From JAGOUB01 sp964648045 (lineage in GTDB: Bacteria; Patescibacteriota; Gracilibacteria; Peribacterales; Peribacteraceae), in assembly GCA_964648045.1 (NCBI GenBank), contig CAZYNU010000018.1, positions 1 through 25,321 on the forward strand: a stretch of 25,321 nt of DNA, read 5' to 3'. A program made the position numbers and the translations under genes. Shown one piece after another: positions 7,022 through 15,563 of the stretch. Below the pieces are notes generated by a model. It worked only from the letters and a program-made list of their open reading frames with translations. It made no database searches and was not told the DNA's origin. Position 1 is the first letter of the stretch; each line of letters begins with the position of its first letter.

Positions 7022-8137
7022 ATGCGCACGATCCTGCTCATCAGCCCTTACTGGAAAGAGCCGCACCGTTGGATGGCCAGTTCCGTGAAGCTGGCCGAAC
7101 TGTGGCAGCGACGGGGGTATCGCGTGGTGGCGGTCTGCATGGGCAGCGAGACGAGGACCGAGGTGGTGTCGCCCACGTTCACGATTCATAGTAAAAAAGA
7201 TCTTTTTTTGCCGGATCCTCTGAACTTCGGCATTTGCTTGGGGTTCGGCGGGCTTGTGCGTCGGCTGATCCGCGAGGAGAACCCCGATCTCATCGTTTGC
7301 AATAAGATTCTCTTCTGGACGTCGTTCTCTGTGCCTTGGCTGCGCCTGCTTGGACACCGCGTCACGGTGCTGACCGACGCCCTCGTGGGCATGACGTGGT
7401 GGCCCCGCAGTCGCTTCGTGGGATGGATCATGGCGGCCGGAGCCTGGACCATGGGCTGGTTGGTTCTCCTTGCAGCCGATCGTGTCGTCTTTTTTCATCC
7501 GCAGCCCGAAAGCTTGCTGCGCCGCTTGGGCATCGCGCGGAAATCGCGCGTCATTCCGACCGGTATCGACCCCATGCCGTACGGTCCGAGTGCTGAACGT
7601 GGAGCTGGCGGCACGGTGGTGGTCACCTATGTGGGGCGACTCGAATCGGTGAAAGGCGCCGACGATTTTGCCGCCGCCGTTGTGCCTCTTAAACGGCAAT
7701 GCCCCGAGCTGATCGTGCGGGTTGCGGGCTGGTACAAGCCTGGTCATCCTCTGGTGGAGGAATACCGTGATCACATCGAGTTCCTGGGACTCTGCAACGA
7801 TGTGCCGGCCGTGCTCGGCGCGACGGACATTTTTGTGATGCCGAGCTACAGTGAAGGCTTGAGTAACGCGATCATGGAGGCGATGGCCAGCGGTTGTGCG
7901 GTGGTGGCGAGCGACGTGGGCGGCAACCGCTTTCTGATCGAGAACGGCGTGACGGGCTTGCTCTTTCCGGCGGGTGATCGCGAGGCGCTGCAGGCGCACG
8001 TTCGTCGTTTGGTGGAGGACTCGAACAAGCGGCGGCGCATGGGCGAAGCGGCTCGCGCGAAGATTGAGCGTGAGTTTGCGTGGGACGTCGTTGGTAAGAA
8101 GTACGAGATACTGTTCGCTGACACCTTGGCTCTATGA
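7022..8137 (+). CDS. GT4 family glycosyltransferase
   Basis: This 371-residue GT-B fold protein has an N-terminal acceptor domain (LLISPYWKEPHRW at the start) and a C-terminal Rossmann donor domain. The donor domain begins near VVVTYVGRLESVKGADDF. The GT4 E-x7-E signature is EGLSNAIMEAMASGC, followed by VVASDVGGNRFLI and ENGVTGLLFPAGD. The ATG at 7022 is preferred; a TTG at 7013 overlapping the previous stop is an alternative. It probably adds a hexose to a lipid-linked glycan in the cytoplasm; donor and linkage cannot be read from the sequence. The stop overlaps the next gene by ATGA. Confidence 0.9.
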   Translation: MRTILLISPYWKEPHRWMASSVKLAELWQRRGYRVVAVCMGSETRTEVVSPTFTIHSKKDLFLPDPLNFGICLGFGGLVRRLIREENPDLIVCNKILFWTSFSVPWLRLLGHRVTVLTDALVGMTWWPRSRFVGWIMAAGAWTMGWLVLLAADRVVFFHPQPESLLRRLGIARKSRVIPTGIDPMPYGPSAERGAGGTVVVTYVGRLESVKGADDFAAAVVPLKRQCPELIVRVAGWYKPGHPLVEEYRDHIEFLGLCNDVPAVLGATDIFVMPSYSEGLSNAIMEAMASGCAVVASDVGGNRFLIENGVTGLLFPAGDREALQAHVRRLVEDSNKRRRMGEAARAKIEREFAWDVVGKKYEILFADTLAL

Positions 8138-9201
8138 CGCCCCGCGTGGTCATCCTGTCGGCATTCCTGAGGCCGTTTCGCAGTGGCGCCGAGGCATGCG
8201 TGGAGGAGGTGTCGGCGCGGCTCGGCGGCCAATTCGACGTACACATTGTGACGGCGAGGTTGCGGCGTGATCTTCCTAAAAAGGACGTGATCGACGGCAT
8301 ACCGGTGACGCGCGTTGGCTTGGGGTTCTGGTTCGACAAATGGCTGTTTCCACTTCTGGGGACTTTCGCCGCCAAGCGCCTCCATCCCCACCTCATTCAT
8401 GCTGTGCTCGAGTCGTACGCCGGCCTTGCACTCATTGGTTGCTCGTGGCTCCTGCCGCGCGTTCCGCGTCTGCTTACCTGCCAGAGTACGAATACTGCCT
8501 TGCTGGTTGGTGCTATGCACCGCATTGCCACGCGTATCACGGTGATCAGCCGAGTCCTGGCTGCCCGTGCCGCCGGCTTTGGCCGCTACGATGCCGTTCT
8601 TATTCCAAACGGCATTCCGCTGACCGCCATCGCAACTGCGCGCGCCGCTCATCCGAAGGTTCCGGGTCGCCTGGTCTTCGTGGGTCGCCTTGAGCCGATG
8701 AAGGGCATTGATACCCTTCTGCGTGCGTTCGCAGCGGCGCACGAGCGCCTGCCGGGTTGGTCGCTGCGCATTGTTGGCGATGGCAGCGAGCGCAGGCATC
8801 TGGAGCGCCTGACCGCCGAGCTGGAGCTGCAAGCGCTCGTAACGTATGCAGGGAAGCTTGATCACCAAGCGGTCCTGCGCGAGTTCGCCGAGGCCGAGAT
8901 CTTCGTTGGACTCTCGCGCAGCGAGGCGTTAGGCAACGTGTTCTTGGAGGCACAGGCCGCAGGCTGCGCGGTGCTTGGGACCGATGTAGGCGGCATCCCC
9001 GATAGTGTTTTGCCGGAGTGCGGCGTACTGGTGCCGGTCGACGATCCTGTGGCTGCTTCGGGTGCACTCATCCGTTTGGCCAATGATGTGGGGCAGCGCC
9101 GGGCTATGGCTGCGGCCGGCCAGAAGAACGCCGCCGCCTACGACTGGGACGCAATCGCGGTCCGCTACGCCGTCGTCTACCGGGAGATGCTTGCACGTTA
9201 A
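8134..9201 (+). CDS. GT4 family glycosyltransferase
   Basis: This 355-residue GT-B glycosyltransferase closes the operon. The N-terminal domain starts RVVILSAFLRPFRSGAEA, a typical G-G-AE-type acceptor-domain loop. The donor domain contains RLVFVGRLEPMKGIDTLL, a GDGSERRHLERL segment, and the E-x7-E motif EALGNVFLEAQAAGC with GTDVGGIPD after it. The start overlaps the upstream GT4 stop by ATGA, indicating coupled translation. The stop TAA overlaps the stop of the convergent gene by 4 bp (TTAA at 9198-9201), leaving no room for a terminator. Confidence 0.9.
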   Translation: MTPRVVILSAFLRPFRSGAEACVEEVSARLGGQFDVHIVTARLRRDLPKKDVIDGIPVTRVGLGFWFDKWLFPLLGTFAAKRLHPHLIHAVLESYAGLALIGCSWLLPRVPRLLTCQSTNTALLVGAMHRIATRITVISRVLAARAAGFGRYDAVLIPNGIPLTAIATARAAHPKVPGRLVFVGRLEPMKGIDTLLRAFAAAHERLPGWSLRIVGDGSERRHLERLTAELELQALVTYAGKLDHQAVLREFAEAEIFVGLSRSEALGNVFLEAQAAGCAVLGTDVGGIPDSVLPECGVLVPVDDPVAASGALIRLANDVGQRRAMAAAGQKNAAAYDWDAIAVRYAVVYREMLAR

Positions 9202-10145
9202 CGGAGAAATTTTGCTGCCGCGGTCCAGAGTGCTCGTAATGTGAGGACGGGGTGTCTCAGGGCTAGTAGTGGCAAATTGCCTCCACCTTTGGCCGCCACC
9301 GCGCCGCCCGCTTTGCGCCGGGCCACGAAGCGGTCGACCATCTGCGTGAGTGAGCGCTTGAGCGAGGCTTTGGCTGCCGACCGGACGTTTGGATGGCGAG
9401 AGTGAGCCAGACGCTCAATGAGAGCGATGCGTTCGAAGAGCCCTTTTCCGTCGCGGGCGTTCTGGGCGCTGGTGCCCTCGTCGTGCACGCGGAAGGTGCC
9501 CAGCGTCTCGTCGGCCAAAAACCAGTCGCCTTTCTCTAGGCAGCGGATCCAATACTCGCTGTCGATCAACTGAAAGAACCCCTCGTGAAAGGGGCCGACG
9601 GCTTCCACGGTGGACCGTCGCAGCATGGTGAAAATCGGTTCGCCGATGAGATTGGGACGCAGGTCGCGATTGAGCCAGTGGACCAGGAATTCACGTCCAG
9701 GATAGAGCCCAGGTTTGAGTTCGGTCTGCGCTAAAAGCACGTCTTCGTAGAAGGCGCGGTTCTCCACCTCGCCCTCATAGCGATAGCGGCGACGGGCCGT
9801 GGCAAGGGCCGCCGTTGGTGCCGCCCGGAGCGCCTCGACCATTCGCGCCAGGTAGCCTGCGTCCCAGAAATCATCCTGAAAGAGGTACTGCACAAATTCG
9901 CCGCGCACGAACGGCAGGCAGGCGTTCCAATTGCTACCAATGTTCGTGGCTGCGCTGGTTAGCAGGCGAAAGCGCGGGTCGGGCAGTATGCCCGCCTTCG
10001 GCTCCGGATAGCCGGGGGCTGGCTGGTGCATCAGAATGCATTCCCAATCTTCCAACGTTTGCGCGAGTAAGCTCTGCAAAGCCTGTTGTAAGTAGGCCGG
10101 GTCGGTCTTGTAGAGCGGGACCAGGACGGAGACGAGTGGCGTCAT
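9198..10145 (-). CDS. GT2 family glycosyltransferase
   Basis: This 315-residue protein begins VSVLVPLYKTDPAYLQQALQ, the usual GT2 opening. It carries the metal-binding YLFQDDFWD segment, where the second acidic residue pair coordinates the nucleotide-sugar metal. Further on, QLIDSEYWIRCLEKG (the ED-x-W-like acceptor motif) and the FRVHDEGTS loop support an O-antigen-style GT2. The C-terminal 60 residues are basic with hydrophobic stretches and may bind the membrane. The start overlaps the upstream GT2 stop by 4 bp (10142-10145). Confidence 0.88.
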   Translation of the reverse strand: MTPLVSVLVPLYKTDPAYLQQALQSLLAQTLEDWECILMHQPAPGYPEPKAGILPDPRFRLLTSAATNIGSNWNACLPFVRGEFVQYLFQDDFWDAGYLARMVEALRAAPTAALATARRRYRYEGEVENRAFYEDVLLAQTELKPGLYPGREFLVHWLNRDLRPNLIGEPIFTMLRRSTVEAVGPFHEGFFQLIDSEYWIRCLEKGDWFLADETLGTFRVHDEGTSAQNARDGKGLFERIALIERLAHSRHPNVRSAAKASLKRSLTQMVDRFVARRKAGGAVAAKGGGNLPLLALRHPVLTLRALWTAAAKFLR

Positions 10146-10936
10146 CGCTGGGCGGAAGGCGAGAGAGGCGGAAGGGGCCTTCGTCCGTAGTGTAGGAAGT
10201 ACTTCAGACTGTCCTTCACGTGGATGCGGCCTGTGCGCTTATGAATGAGTTTCCACAGATTACCTCCCGAAAGGCGCGCTTCGTGATGCGTGGCGCGGCA
10301 GTCGCGCAGTTGGCGGACGTGCAGGCCTACTGCCCAGGTATTGCGGCAGATAGCCACGTCCGACATGAAGAGGTGGAAGCGCTCGTCGTGACCACCGACG
10401 GCATTGAGGCAGGTGCGCGTCATGAAGAAGAACGCGCCCGTCACCCAGTCGATCTCGACCCACTCGTTGCTTCCGAATTGCGGCCGCTTGGCGCTTTGAT
10501 TTCGAATGACGCGGCGTTTAATCAGTTCCATCGCCGAAGGGAACGGGCGGGCACTGTCTTGCTCTTGGCCGCTTGGGTAGAACAAGCGCGGCGCCACGAT
10601 GCCTGTCTCGGGGTGGGCGTCGAGGTGCGCGACGAGGCGCTCAATGGTGTCTGCCTCCATCGTGATGTCGGCGTTCATGGTGCCGATGATGCGACCGGTG
10701 GCCAGCTTGTAGCCCAAGTTGTTGCCGTAAATATAGCCATCGACGTCCGTCTCTAAGAAGCGCACGTCGAGCCCCTCCCACGCGTCGGCGGGCACCAAGT
10801 CGTTGGCGCCGTTGATGCGGTTGTTGATAACGATGATCTCTGTTTCCCGCGGCAGGCGGGCCTGGCGCATGGAGCGCAGACACATTTCCACGTCTTTGGG
10901 CGTGTTCGAGTGGAGGATGACAATCGAGAGTTCCAT
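10142..10936 (-). CDS. GT2 family glycosyltransferase (WbbL-like)
   Basis: This 264-residue protein starts MELSIVILHSNTPKDVEMCL. It shows the rhamnosyltransferase/WbbL-type order of motifs: IIVINNRINGAND, the GYIYGNNLGYKLATG segment, then IGTMNADITME, where the usual LNPD metal motif reads MNAD. VTGAFFFMTR and the GGHDERFHLFMSD acceptor motif follow. The family commonly transfers rhamnose or related sugars to lipid-linked glycans. An in-frame start at 10981 is rejected because the TGCTATACT -10 at 10947-10952 lies between it and the chosen ATG. Downstream it is coupled to another GT2. Confidence 0.87.
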   Translation of the reverse strand: MELSIVILHSNTPKDVEMCLRSMRQARLPRETEIIVINNRINGANDLVPADAWEGLDVRFLETDVDGYIYGNNLGYKLATGRIIGTMNADITMEADTIERLVAHLDAHPETGIVAPRLFYPSGQEQDSARPFPSAMELIKRRVIRNQSAKRPQFGSNEWVEIDWVTGAFFFMTRTCLNAVGGHDERFHLFMSDVAICRNTWAVGLHVRQLRDCRATHHEARLSGGNLWKLIHKRTGRIHVKDSLKYFLHYGRRPLPPLSPSAQR

Positions 10937-10946
10937 GCCGTCCGGC

Positions 10947-10952
10947 AGTATA
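10947..10952 (-). promoter_or_regulatory. Extended -10 box for the GT2 pair
   Basis: The minus strand reads TGC TATACT, the best -10 match in the window, ending 10 nt before the ATG at 10936. The predicted leader is only a few bases long. Confidence 0.6.
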
Positions 10953-10988
10953 GCAGTCGTTTTTTCGGACGTAGCGCGCAAACGGCGC

Positions 10989-10994
10989 TAGAAT
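10989..10994 (+). promoter_or_regulatory. -10 box for the three-GT4 operon
   Basis: TAGAAT ends 6 nt before the GTG at 11001. Together with the opposite -10 at 10947-10952 this makes the 64-bp gap a divergent promoter region. Confidence 0.55.
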
Positions 10995-11000
10995 GGCAGG

Positions 11001-12086
11001 GTGAAGATCGTGCTGGCGACGGGGATCTTCCCCCCGGACATCGGCGGCCCTGCCACGTACACGGCGAACCTCGCCCGCGTCCTGGCGCATGGTGGGCACC
11101 GCGTGACGGTGGTGACCTACGGCTCGGCGCGTCAGCCGACAGGCGATTATGCTGTGCGGACGGTTGCCAAAGACGGCGGCCCGCTCCTGCGTTGGCGCCG
11201 CTACGCTGCCGCCCTGCGCCGAGAGGCCGATGGTGCCGATGTGGTGGAGGCGTTCTCTTCCGTGAGTGCCGGTATTCCCACGGTGTTCGCGCGCCTGCGC
11301 GGCCCCAGGCTGGTCTTGCGTTTGGGTGGTGACTTCCCCTGGGAGCGCGCCACCGACCGCGGGTATCCGCGTTCGCTTCGGGCATGGTTTGCCGAGATGC
11401 CCCCCAGTGCGCGCCTCATCGCGCCGGTGCTTCGACGTTTCAATCATCTCATCTTCTCCACCGCCTACCAGCGCGCGCTCTATGAGAAGGCCTATTCCGG
11501 TCTGCCGCCGACGAGCGTGATCGAAAATGCCCTGCCCGAGCCGGTGGCAGCCGCTCCTCATGTCCTTCGCAGGCCTGCGCGTCTCTTGAGCTTTGGGCGC
11601 TTCGTGGCTTTTAAAAATTTGCCGGTACTCGTGCGGGCCTTGCGCGAGTTGCCCGACTGCACCTTGACGTTCGTAGGTGAAGGGCCCGCTGAGGGCGCTA
11701 TTCGTCAGGCGCTTCGCGCCCATCCTGATGTTGCGCCGCGCGTGTCGTTCCGGTTGCCCGCGCATGGCAAAGAGAAAGTACGCGTGTTCGCGGAGCATGA
11801 TCTTCTCGTGGTGCCGTCGCTCACCGACATCAGTCCGAATGCCGCACTTGAGGCCCGCAGCGCAGGCTTGCCCGTCTTGCTGACGCGCGAGACGGGGTTG
11901 AGTGAGCAGCTGACGGAGGGCATGCGCCTGGACGACTTGGAAACTCCGTCGGCCGTTGCCGCTGCTATTCGCCGCACGCTTGCCGATTATGCCGATCTGG
12001 CTGCGGCCGCCGCTCGCCCGCCGCTGAAGCGCGACTGGGACGCCGTCGCTGCCGAGCATCTCGCTCTATTTTCGCGACTCGCATGA
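11001..12086 (+). CDS. GT4 family glycosyltransferase
   Basis: This 361-residue GT-B enzyme starts with GTG at KIVLATGIFPPDIGGPATY, the classic GT4 N-terminal loop (PxxGG). The donor domain begins RLLSFGRFVAFKNLPVLVRAL and includes LTFVGEGPAEGAIRQ. In the usual E-x7-E site the first glutamate is aspartate (DISPNAALEARSAG), a variant seen in some GT4 groups. The acceptor is presumably a growing polyprenyl-linked glycan. A TAGAAT -10 six bases before the GTG supports this start. The stop overlaps the next gene by ATGA. Confidence 0.9.
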   Translation: MKIVLATGIFPPDIGGPATYTANLARVLAHGGHRVTVVTYGSARQPTGDYAVRTVAKDGGPLLRWRRYAAALRREADGADVVEAFSSVSAGIPTVFARLRGPRLVLRLGGDFPWERATDRGYPRSLRAWFAEMPPSARLIAPVLRRFNHLIFSTAYQRALYEKAYSGLPPTSVIENALPEPVAAAPHVLRRPARLLSFGRFVAFKNLPVLVRALRELPDCTLTFVGEGPAEGAIRQALRAHPDVAPRVSFRLPAHGKEKVRVFAEHDLLVVPSLTDISPNAALEARSAGLPVLLTRETGLSEQLTEGMRLDDLETPSAVAAAIRRTLADYADLAAAAARPPLKRDWDAVAAEHLALFSRLA

Positions 12087-13171
12087 AGCTCCTCATGATC
12101 AGTGGCGATCGCTCGCTGGCTTCAGGAAAGCAGGGTGCTTTCTGGCAGACACTTGAGGGCCTTTCTCGTCACTTCGATCGTATCGACGTTCTCTGCCCAC
12201 GGGGCGGCAGCGAGCGCACGCTCTTCGGCAATGTCTTCGTTCATCCCTCGCCGTGGCCGCTCCTGTTCCAGCCGTTGTTCATCGCTCGTGCGGGTGCAGC
12301 CCTCGTGCGCGAGCATGGTCATCAGGTGATGACGGTCCACGATTTTCCGCCGTTCTACAATGGACTTGGCGCCCGCCAGCTGAAGCGTCGTACGGGTATT
12401 GCCGCCTGCGAGGAGATTCACCACTTGGTGGGTGATCCTGTCGCGGCCGATTGGAAAGAGGCGCTGTTGCGTCCGTTGAATCGCCTATTGCCTTGGGTGG
12501 CGGGCTATGCCGATGGCGTACGCGTCGTGAACGGCGCCGTGCGTGATCGTTTGGTTGCCATGGGCGTGCCGGCTGCGAACATCGCCGTAGTTTCCTCGCT
12601 CTATCTGCGCCTCGATGCGCTTCTGCCGGCAAGTGCCGCTCCCACGTACGATCTTGTTTTCTGCGGACGACTGGTTCCCAACAAGGGTCTGATCACGGTG
12701 ATCACCGCTTTGGCTCAACTCCCCGGCGCATCGCTGTTGGTTGTTGGTGACGGACCGCAGCGTGCGTATGCCGAGGCATACGCAGCTTCTTTGGGCGTGG
12801 GTGATCGCGTTACGTTTGCTGGTTGGTTGCCTGGCCCGGCGGATATCGCCGCCGCGCTCCGTTCGGCCAAGGTGTTTGTTCTTGCTTCTCTTAGTGAAGG
12901 TGGACCGCGCGTATTGCTCGAGGCCATGGCCTGCGGTTTGCCGGTGGTCACGACGCGCGTGGGTATTGCGCCCGAGACAGTCACACAAAGTGTGAATGGC
13001 ATCTTCTACGACGGCACAGCAGATTCCATGGTCGCCGCGCTAGCGCCGCTGCTTGGCGACCCAACGCTACGTGCTCGCATGGGCCTCGCCGGTCGTGCGG
13101 TTGCCGAACGCTATGAGTATCACCAGGGCGTCGCCGCCTATGCCGCATATCTTCGTTCTCTCGCTCGATGA
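12083..13171 (+). CDS. GT4 family glycosyltransferase
   Basis: This 362-residue GT-B protein is translationally coupled to its neighbours by ATGA overlaps at both ends. The donor domain contains YDLVFCGRLVPNKGLITVI, LLVVGDGPQRAYAEA, and the full GT4 E-x7-E motif EGGPRVLLEAMACG followed by VVTTRVGIAPE. The acceptor domain (1-190) begins MKLLMISGDRSLASGKQGAF and is less conserved. Donor and acceptor sugars are not identifiable. Confidence 0.9.
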   Translation: MKLLMISGDRSLASGKQGAFWQTLEGLSRHFDRIDVLCPRGGSERTLFGNVFVHPSPWPLLFQPLFIARAGAALVREHGHQVMTVHDFPPFYNGLGARQLKRRTGIAACEEIHHLVGDPVAADWKEALLRPLNRLLPWVAGYADGVRVVNGAVRDRLVAMGVPAANIAVVSSLYLRLDALLPASAAPTYDLVFCGRLVPNKGLITVITALAQLPGASLLVVGDGPQRAYAEAYAASLGVGDRVTFAGWLPGPADIAAALRSAKVFVLASLSEGGPRVLLEAMACGLPVVTTRVGIAPETVTQSVNGIFYDGTADSMVAALAPLLGDPTLRARMGLAGRAVAERYEYHQGVAAYAAYLRSLAR

Positions 13172-14175
13172 AGCTCCTTGTTATTACACAAGCGGCTGAT
13201 CTTGATCACCCCATTCTGGGGTTCTTTCATCGCTGGCTGGAGGAGTTTGTAGCGCAGGGCACACAGCTCACCGTGATCGCGCAGCAGGTCGGACGCACGA
13301 CTGTAGACGCGTCCGTCCTCTCTCTTTGCAAAGAGAGAGGGGCAAACAGGGTCGCGCAGATTGTTCGCTTCTGGCAGTTGCTCGTTGTTCATCGCCACAA
13401 CTACGACGCCGTGCTCGTGCATATGACGCCGGTGTGGGTAGTGCTGGGCTGGCCGGTGTGGGTAGTGCTGAGGAAACGTATTTTCCTTTGGTACGAGGTA
13501 CGCCGCGGCGGTCGCGTACTCACATGGGCGGAGCGTCTCTGTGCTCGCATCTATTCGGCAACGCCAGAGGGCATGCCGTGGCCGTCAGTCAAACAGGAAG
13601 TGGTGGGACACGGCATCGACACACTGCAGTTCTCGCCCGCGGGCACTCGCGACCCACATCTTTGCGCTACCGTCGGACGCGTGACGCCTATCAAGCATCT
13701 GCCCCAGGTGGTCGAGGCTTTTGCGGCGCTGCCGTCAGGTATGCACCTGCGCATCGCCGGCGATGCCTTTACCGATGCCGATCGCCGCGAGAAGGAAACG
13801 GTCCAAGCCTTGGCCCAACAGCTTGGCGTCCGTAACCGGATTGAGATGGGCTTTCTTCCGCACCGAGAGTTGCCGGCACTTCTCTCGCGCACGACGTTGT
13901 TCATCCATGCTAGTCGCGGCGGTCTGGATAAAGCTTTACTGGAGGCGATGGCTTGTGGCTGCTTGGTCGTGACCACCTCCGAAGCCGCCGCCGCCTTGCT
14001 GCCCGAGGCCTGCCAGGCCACGCCTGCATCACTCGGTGCCAAGGGCCTGGCCCTGCTCACGCTCAGTGAGCCGGAGCGCGAGGCTCTAGTCGCCACGCTC
14101 CGTCGCATCGTTGTGGAGCATCACGGATTGCCTCGACTGGTCACCACGCTGTTGCTCTCGATGGGCCGACGTTGA
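13168..14175 (+). CDS. GT4-like glycosyltransferase
   Basis: This 335-residue protein starts MKLLVITQAADLDHPILGFF. It has the segment VLSLCKERGANRVAQIVRFW that recurs, as far as I recall, in one GT4 subgroup. The donor domain carries ATVGRVTPIKHLPQVVEAF and LRIAGDAFTD. The E-x7-E site lacks the first glutamate (SRGGLDKALLEAMACGC), which resembles the TGSLDKxxLEAMA variant. Two DNA oddities lie in this gene: a perfect 24-bp palindrome at 13317-13340 and a 19-bp repeat with 24-bp period at 13428-13470. The gene overlaps the preceding GT4 by ATGA. Confidence 0.85.
   Translation: MKLLVITQAADLDHPILGFFHRWLEEFVAQGTQLTVIAQQVGRTTVDASVLSLCKERGANRVAQIVRFWQLLVVHRHNYDAVLVHMTPVWVVLGWPVWVVLRKRIFLWYEVRRGGRVLTWAERLCARIYSATPEGMPWPSVKQEVVGHGIDTLQFSPAGTRDPHLCATVGRVTPIKHLPQVVEAFAALPSGMHLRIAGDAFTDADRREKETVQALAQQLGVRNRIEMGFLPHRELPALLSRTTLFIHASRGGLDKALLEAMACGCLVVTTSEAAAALLPEACQATPASLGAKGLALLTLSEPEREALVATLRRIVVEHHGLPRLVTTLLLSMGRR
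13317..13340. repeat. Perfect 24-bp palindrome inside a GT4 gene
   Basis: The left arm CCTCTCTCTTTG (13317-13328) is the exact reverse complement of the right arm CAAAGAGAGAGG (13329-13340), with no loop. It encodes residues around VLSLCKERG. The core resembles the hairpin at 25251-25279 (CTTTG/CAAAG). Confidence 0.9.
13428..13470 (+). repeat. Short tandem repeat, 24-bp period
   Basis: The 19-mer GCCGGTGTGGGTAGTGCTG occurs at 13428-13446 and again at 13452-13470. It encodes two copies of PVWVVL in a hydrophobic segment of the GT4-like protein. Confidence 0.85.
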
Positions 14176-14182
14176 TGGTCAT

Positions 14183-14872
14183 TTATTTCTTGGCCACGAA
14201 AACCATGTATCGCGGCTGTAATTTTCCCATGGGCGTTACGGCGGGTGAGGTCTTGCTGGCGGGATCCATTAGGAATTTGTAGATCACGCGTCCGGGCCAG
14301 GAGCGGAAGTAACGCTGCTGTCGCTGGCCGTAGCCAGCAATATTTGCAGATGCGAAGCCTGCCTCTTCCAGGAAGCGACGCATGTCAGGCGGTGTGAATT
14401 CGCGGATATGGAAAGGGTTGGCCGGTTTGCTTGCGAGCGACGTCGCGTTGGGCGAGGTGATCAGGCGGTTTGGAGTAGAGAGAATCAGCGTTCCGCCGGG
14501 TCGCAAGGCGGCGTACAACCGGCGCAAAGAGCCCTGGTAATCGGCGACATGTTCAATGGTTTCGAAGCAGGTGATCACGTCGAACCGGTCTTTGTCTTCC
14601 AGTGTCTCCAGGTTGCCGCACTCGAACGAGATGCCGGGCGCCGCAAAGTGCTCTCGCGCGTATGTCACTGAGTCTTCCGCCACGTCGATGCCGACGACCG
14701 TCTTGGCGCCGTGCTCCTTTAAAAAGGCCGCACCGTAGCCCGAGCCACAGGCGATATCCATCACGTCGCGACCGGCTGCGTGCGGTGCCGCGAATTCGTA
14801 GCGGGCAAGATGATCGGCCGCCGAACGGCCGGTAGACAAGCCGGGGATGTGCCGCTCTCCCGTCAGTTCCAT
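14183..14872 (-). CDS. Class I SAM-dependent methyltransferase
   Basis: This 229-residue protein has a standard Rossmann methyltransferase core. Motif I is VMDIACGSGYGAAFL (about residues 36-51), motif II VVGIDVAEDSV, and motif IV FDVITCFETIEHV, followed by LRPGGTLILSTPN. The opening TGERHIPG is common in methyltransferases of glycan clusters that act on sugar or lipid-linked acceptors, so O-methylation of a surface glycan is the likely role. It has its own TAGGGT -10 and is separated from the gene upstream by 46 bp, so it may be a separate unit. It converges with the GT4 gene ending at 14175, leaving a 7-bp gap. Confidence 0.88.
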   Translation of the reverse strand: MELTGERHIPGLSTGRSAADHLARYEFAAPHAAGRDVMDIACGSGYGAAFLKEHGAKTVVGIDVAEDSVTYAREHFAAPGISFECGNLETLEDKDRFDVITCFETIEHVADYQGSLRRLYAALRPGGTLILSTPNRLITSPNATSLASKPANPFHIREFTPPDMRRFLEEAGFASANIAGYGQRQQRYFRSWPGRVIYKFLMDPASKTSPAVTPMGKLQPRYMVFVAKK

Positions 14873-14880
14873 GTGGCCAC

Positions 14881-14886
14881 ACCCTA
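14881..14886 (-). promoter_or_regulatory. Possible -10 box for the methyltransferase at 14183-14872
   Basis: The minus strand reads TAGGGT, ending 8 nt before the ATG at 14872. It keeps only the T-A and final T of the consensus, so it is a weak call supported mainly by its position. Confidence 0.35.
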
Positions 14887-14918
14887 CATTCTTCGGCCTG
14901 GGTTATCTAGAATCGTTC

Positions 14919-15563
14919 TCAGGCGGACGGCTTCTCGGCCCCAATCAAAAAGGCATAGAGAGGGTTATGCGGGATGTCTGGTCCCACCGTGAGCCGGCGA
15001 CCGTTCACGAAGCCGATGGAGTGAAGGAGTTCGATCATTTCGCTGGCGCGGTACATGGAGCGATGCACGTCCAGGTCGCTCGTTTCTTCGCTTTTAAAGC
15101 GGCCGAAGAGGTATTGGTTCAACACCTCGCTGCCATCGCCGCGCAGCACGCCTTCGGCGATAAGTTCGATGTCCGGGGTGCAGATGCGAATGGGGGCGCC
15201 TGGCTGCATGATGCGGAAACATTCGCGCAGAATGTGTTCCACCTGCGGTTTGCGGCAGTGCTCCAACGTGCCAATGGAAATGATTTCGGCGATGACCCCC
15301 GAGGGCAGGGGGAACGTCTGACGTAGATCGAATACCAAATCGACGGCCGGGAAGTCGACAATATCGACGTTCAAGAATTCGCCCGGTTTGTAGGGGTAGC
15401 GCCCGCCGCAGATGTCGAGCTTGGCGCCTTTGTAGCCGCGTGCCTTCCACTCGGCCGCGCGGGCCGAGGCCTTCGCCTTCGTGGCCGGATCTTTGATCCA
15501 CGCATAGAGGAAGCGAAACGGCTTGATGTACTTGTACCAGCGATCAATCCACGACTTCGTCAT
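14919..15563 (-). CDS. Methyltransferase-like protein
   Basis: This 214-residue protein has a degenerate Rossmann methyltransferase core. LDICGGRYPYKPGEFLNVDIVDFP replaces the usual glycine-rich motif I, IISIGTLEHC marks motif IV, and LRECFRIMQPGAPIRICTPD the following strand. This pattern is common in SAM methyltransferases of polysaccharide loci. A conserved tail segment (MYRASEMIELLHSIGF) follows. The start overlaps the upstream GT4 stop by ATGA. A TAGACT hexamer at 15571-15576 lies 7 nt before the ATG and could be an internal promoter, though it is also coding sequence for the gene upstream. Confidence 0.8.
   Translation of the reverse strand: MTKSWIDRWYKYIKPFRFLYAWIKDPATKAKASARAAEWKARGYKGAKLDICGGRYPYKPGEFLNVDIVDFPAVDLVFDLRQTFPLPSGVIAEIISIGTLEHCRKPQVEHILRECFRIMQPGAPIRICTPDIELIAEGVLRGDGSEVLNQYLFGRFKSEETSDLDVHRSMYRASEMIELLHSIGFVNGRRLTVGPDIPHNPLYAFLIGAEKPSA

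Noticed and set aside
6941..7999. Long minus-strand open frame of about 350 codons
   Set aside because: It lies opposite the GT4 gene at 7022-8137, which has the full E-x7-E signature. Its His/Arg-rich composition is typical of antisense frames in GC-rich DNA.
10641..12059. Minus-strand open frame of 472 codons
   Set aside because: It runs antisense to the GT4 gene at 11001 and into the GT2 gene; both overlapped genes have clear motifs and this frame has none.
13317..13340. Palindrome as an intrinsic terminator
   Set aside because: It is inside an intact coding region and is followed by GGGGCAAACAGG, not a T tract.
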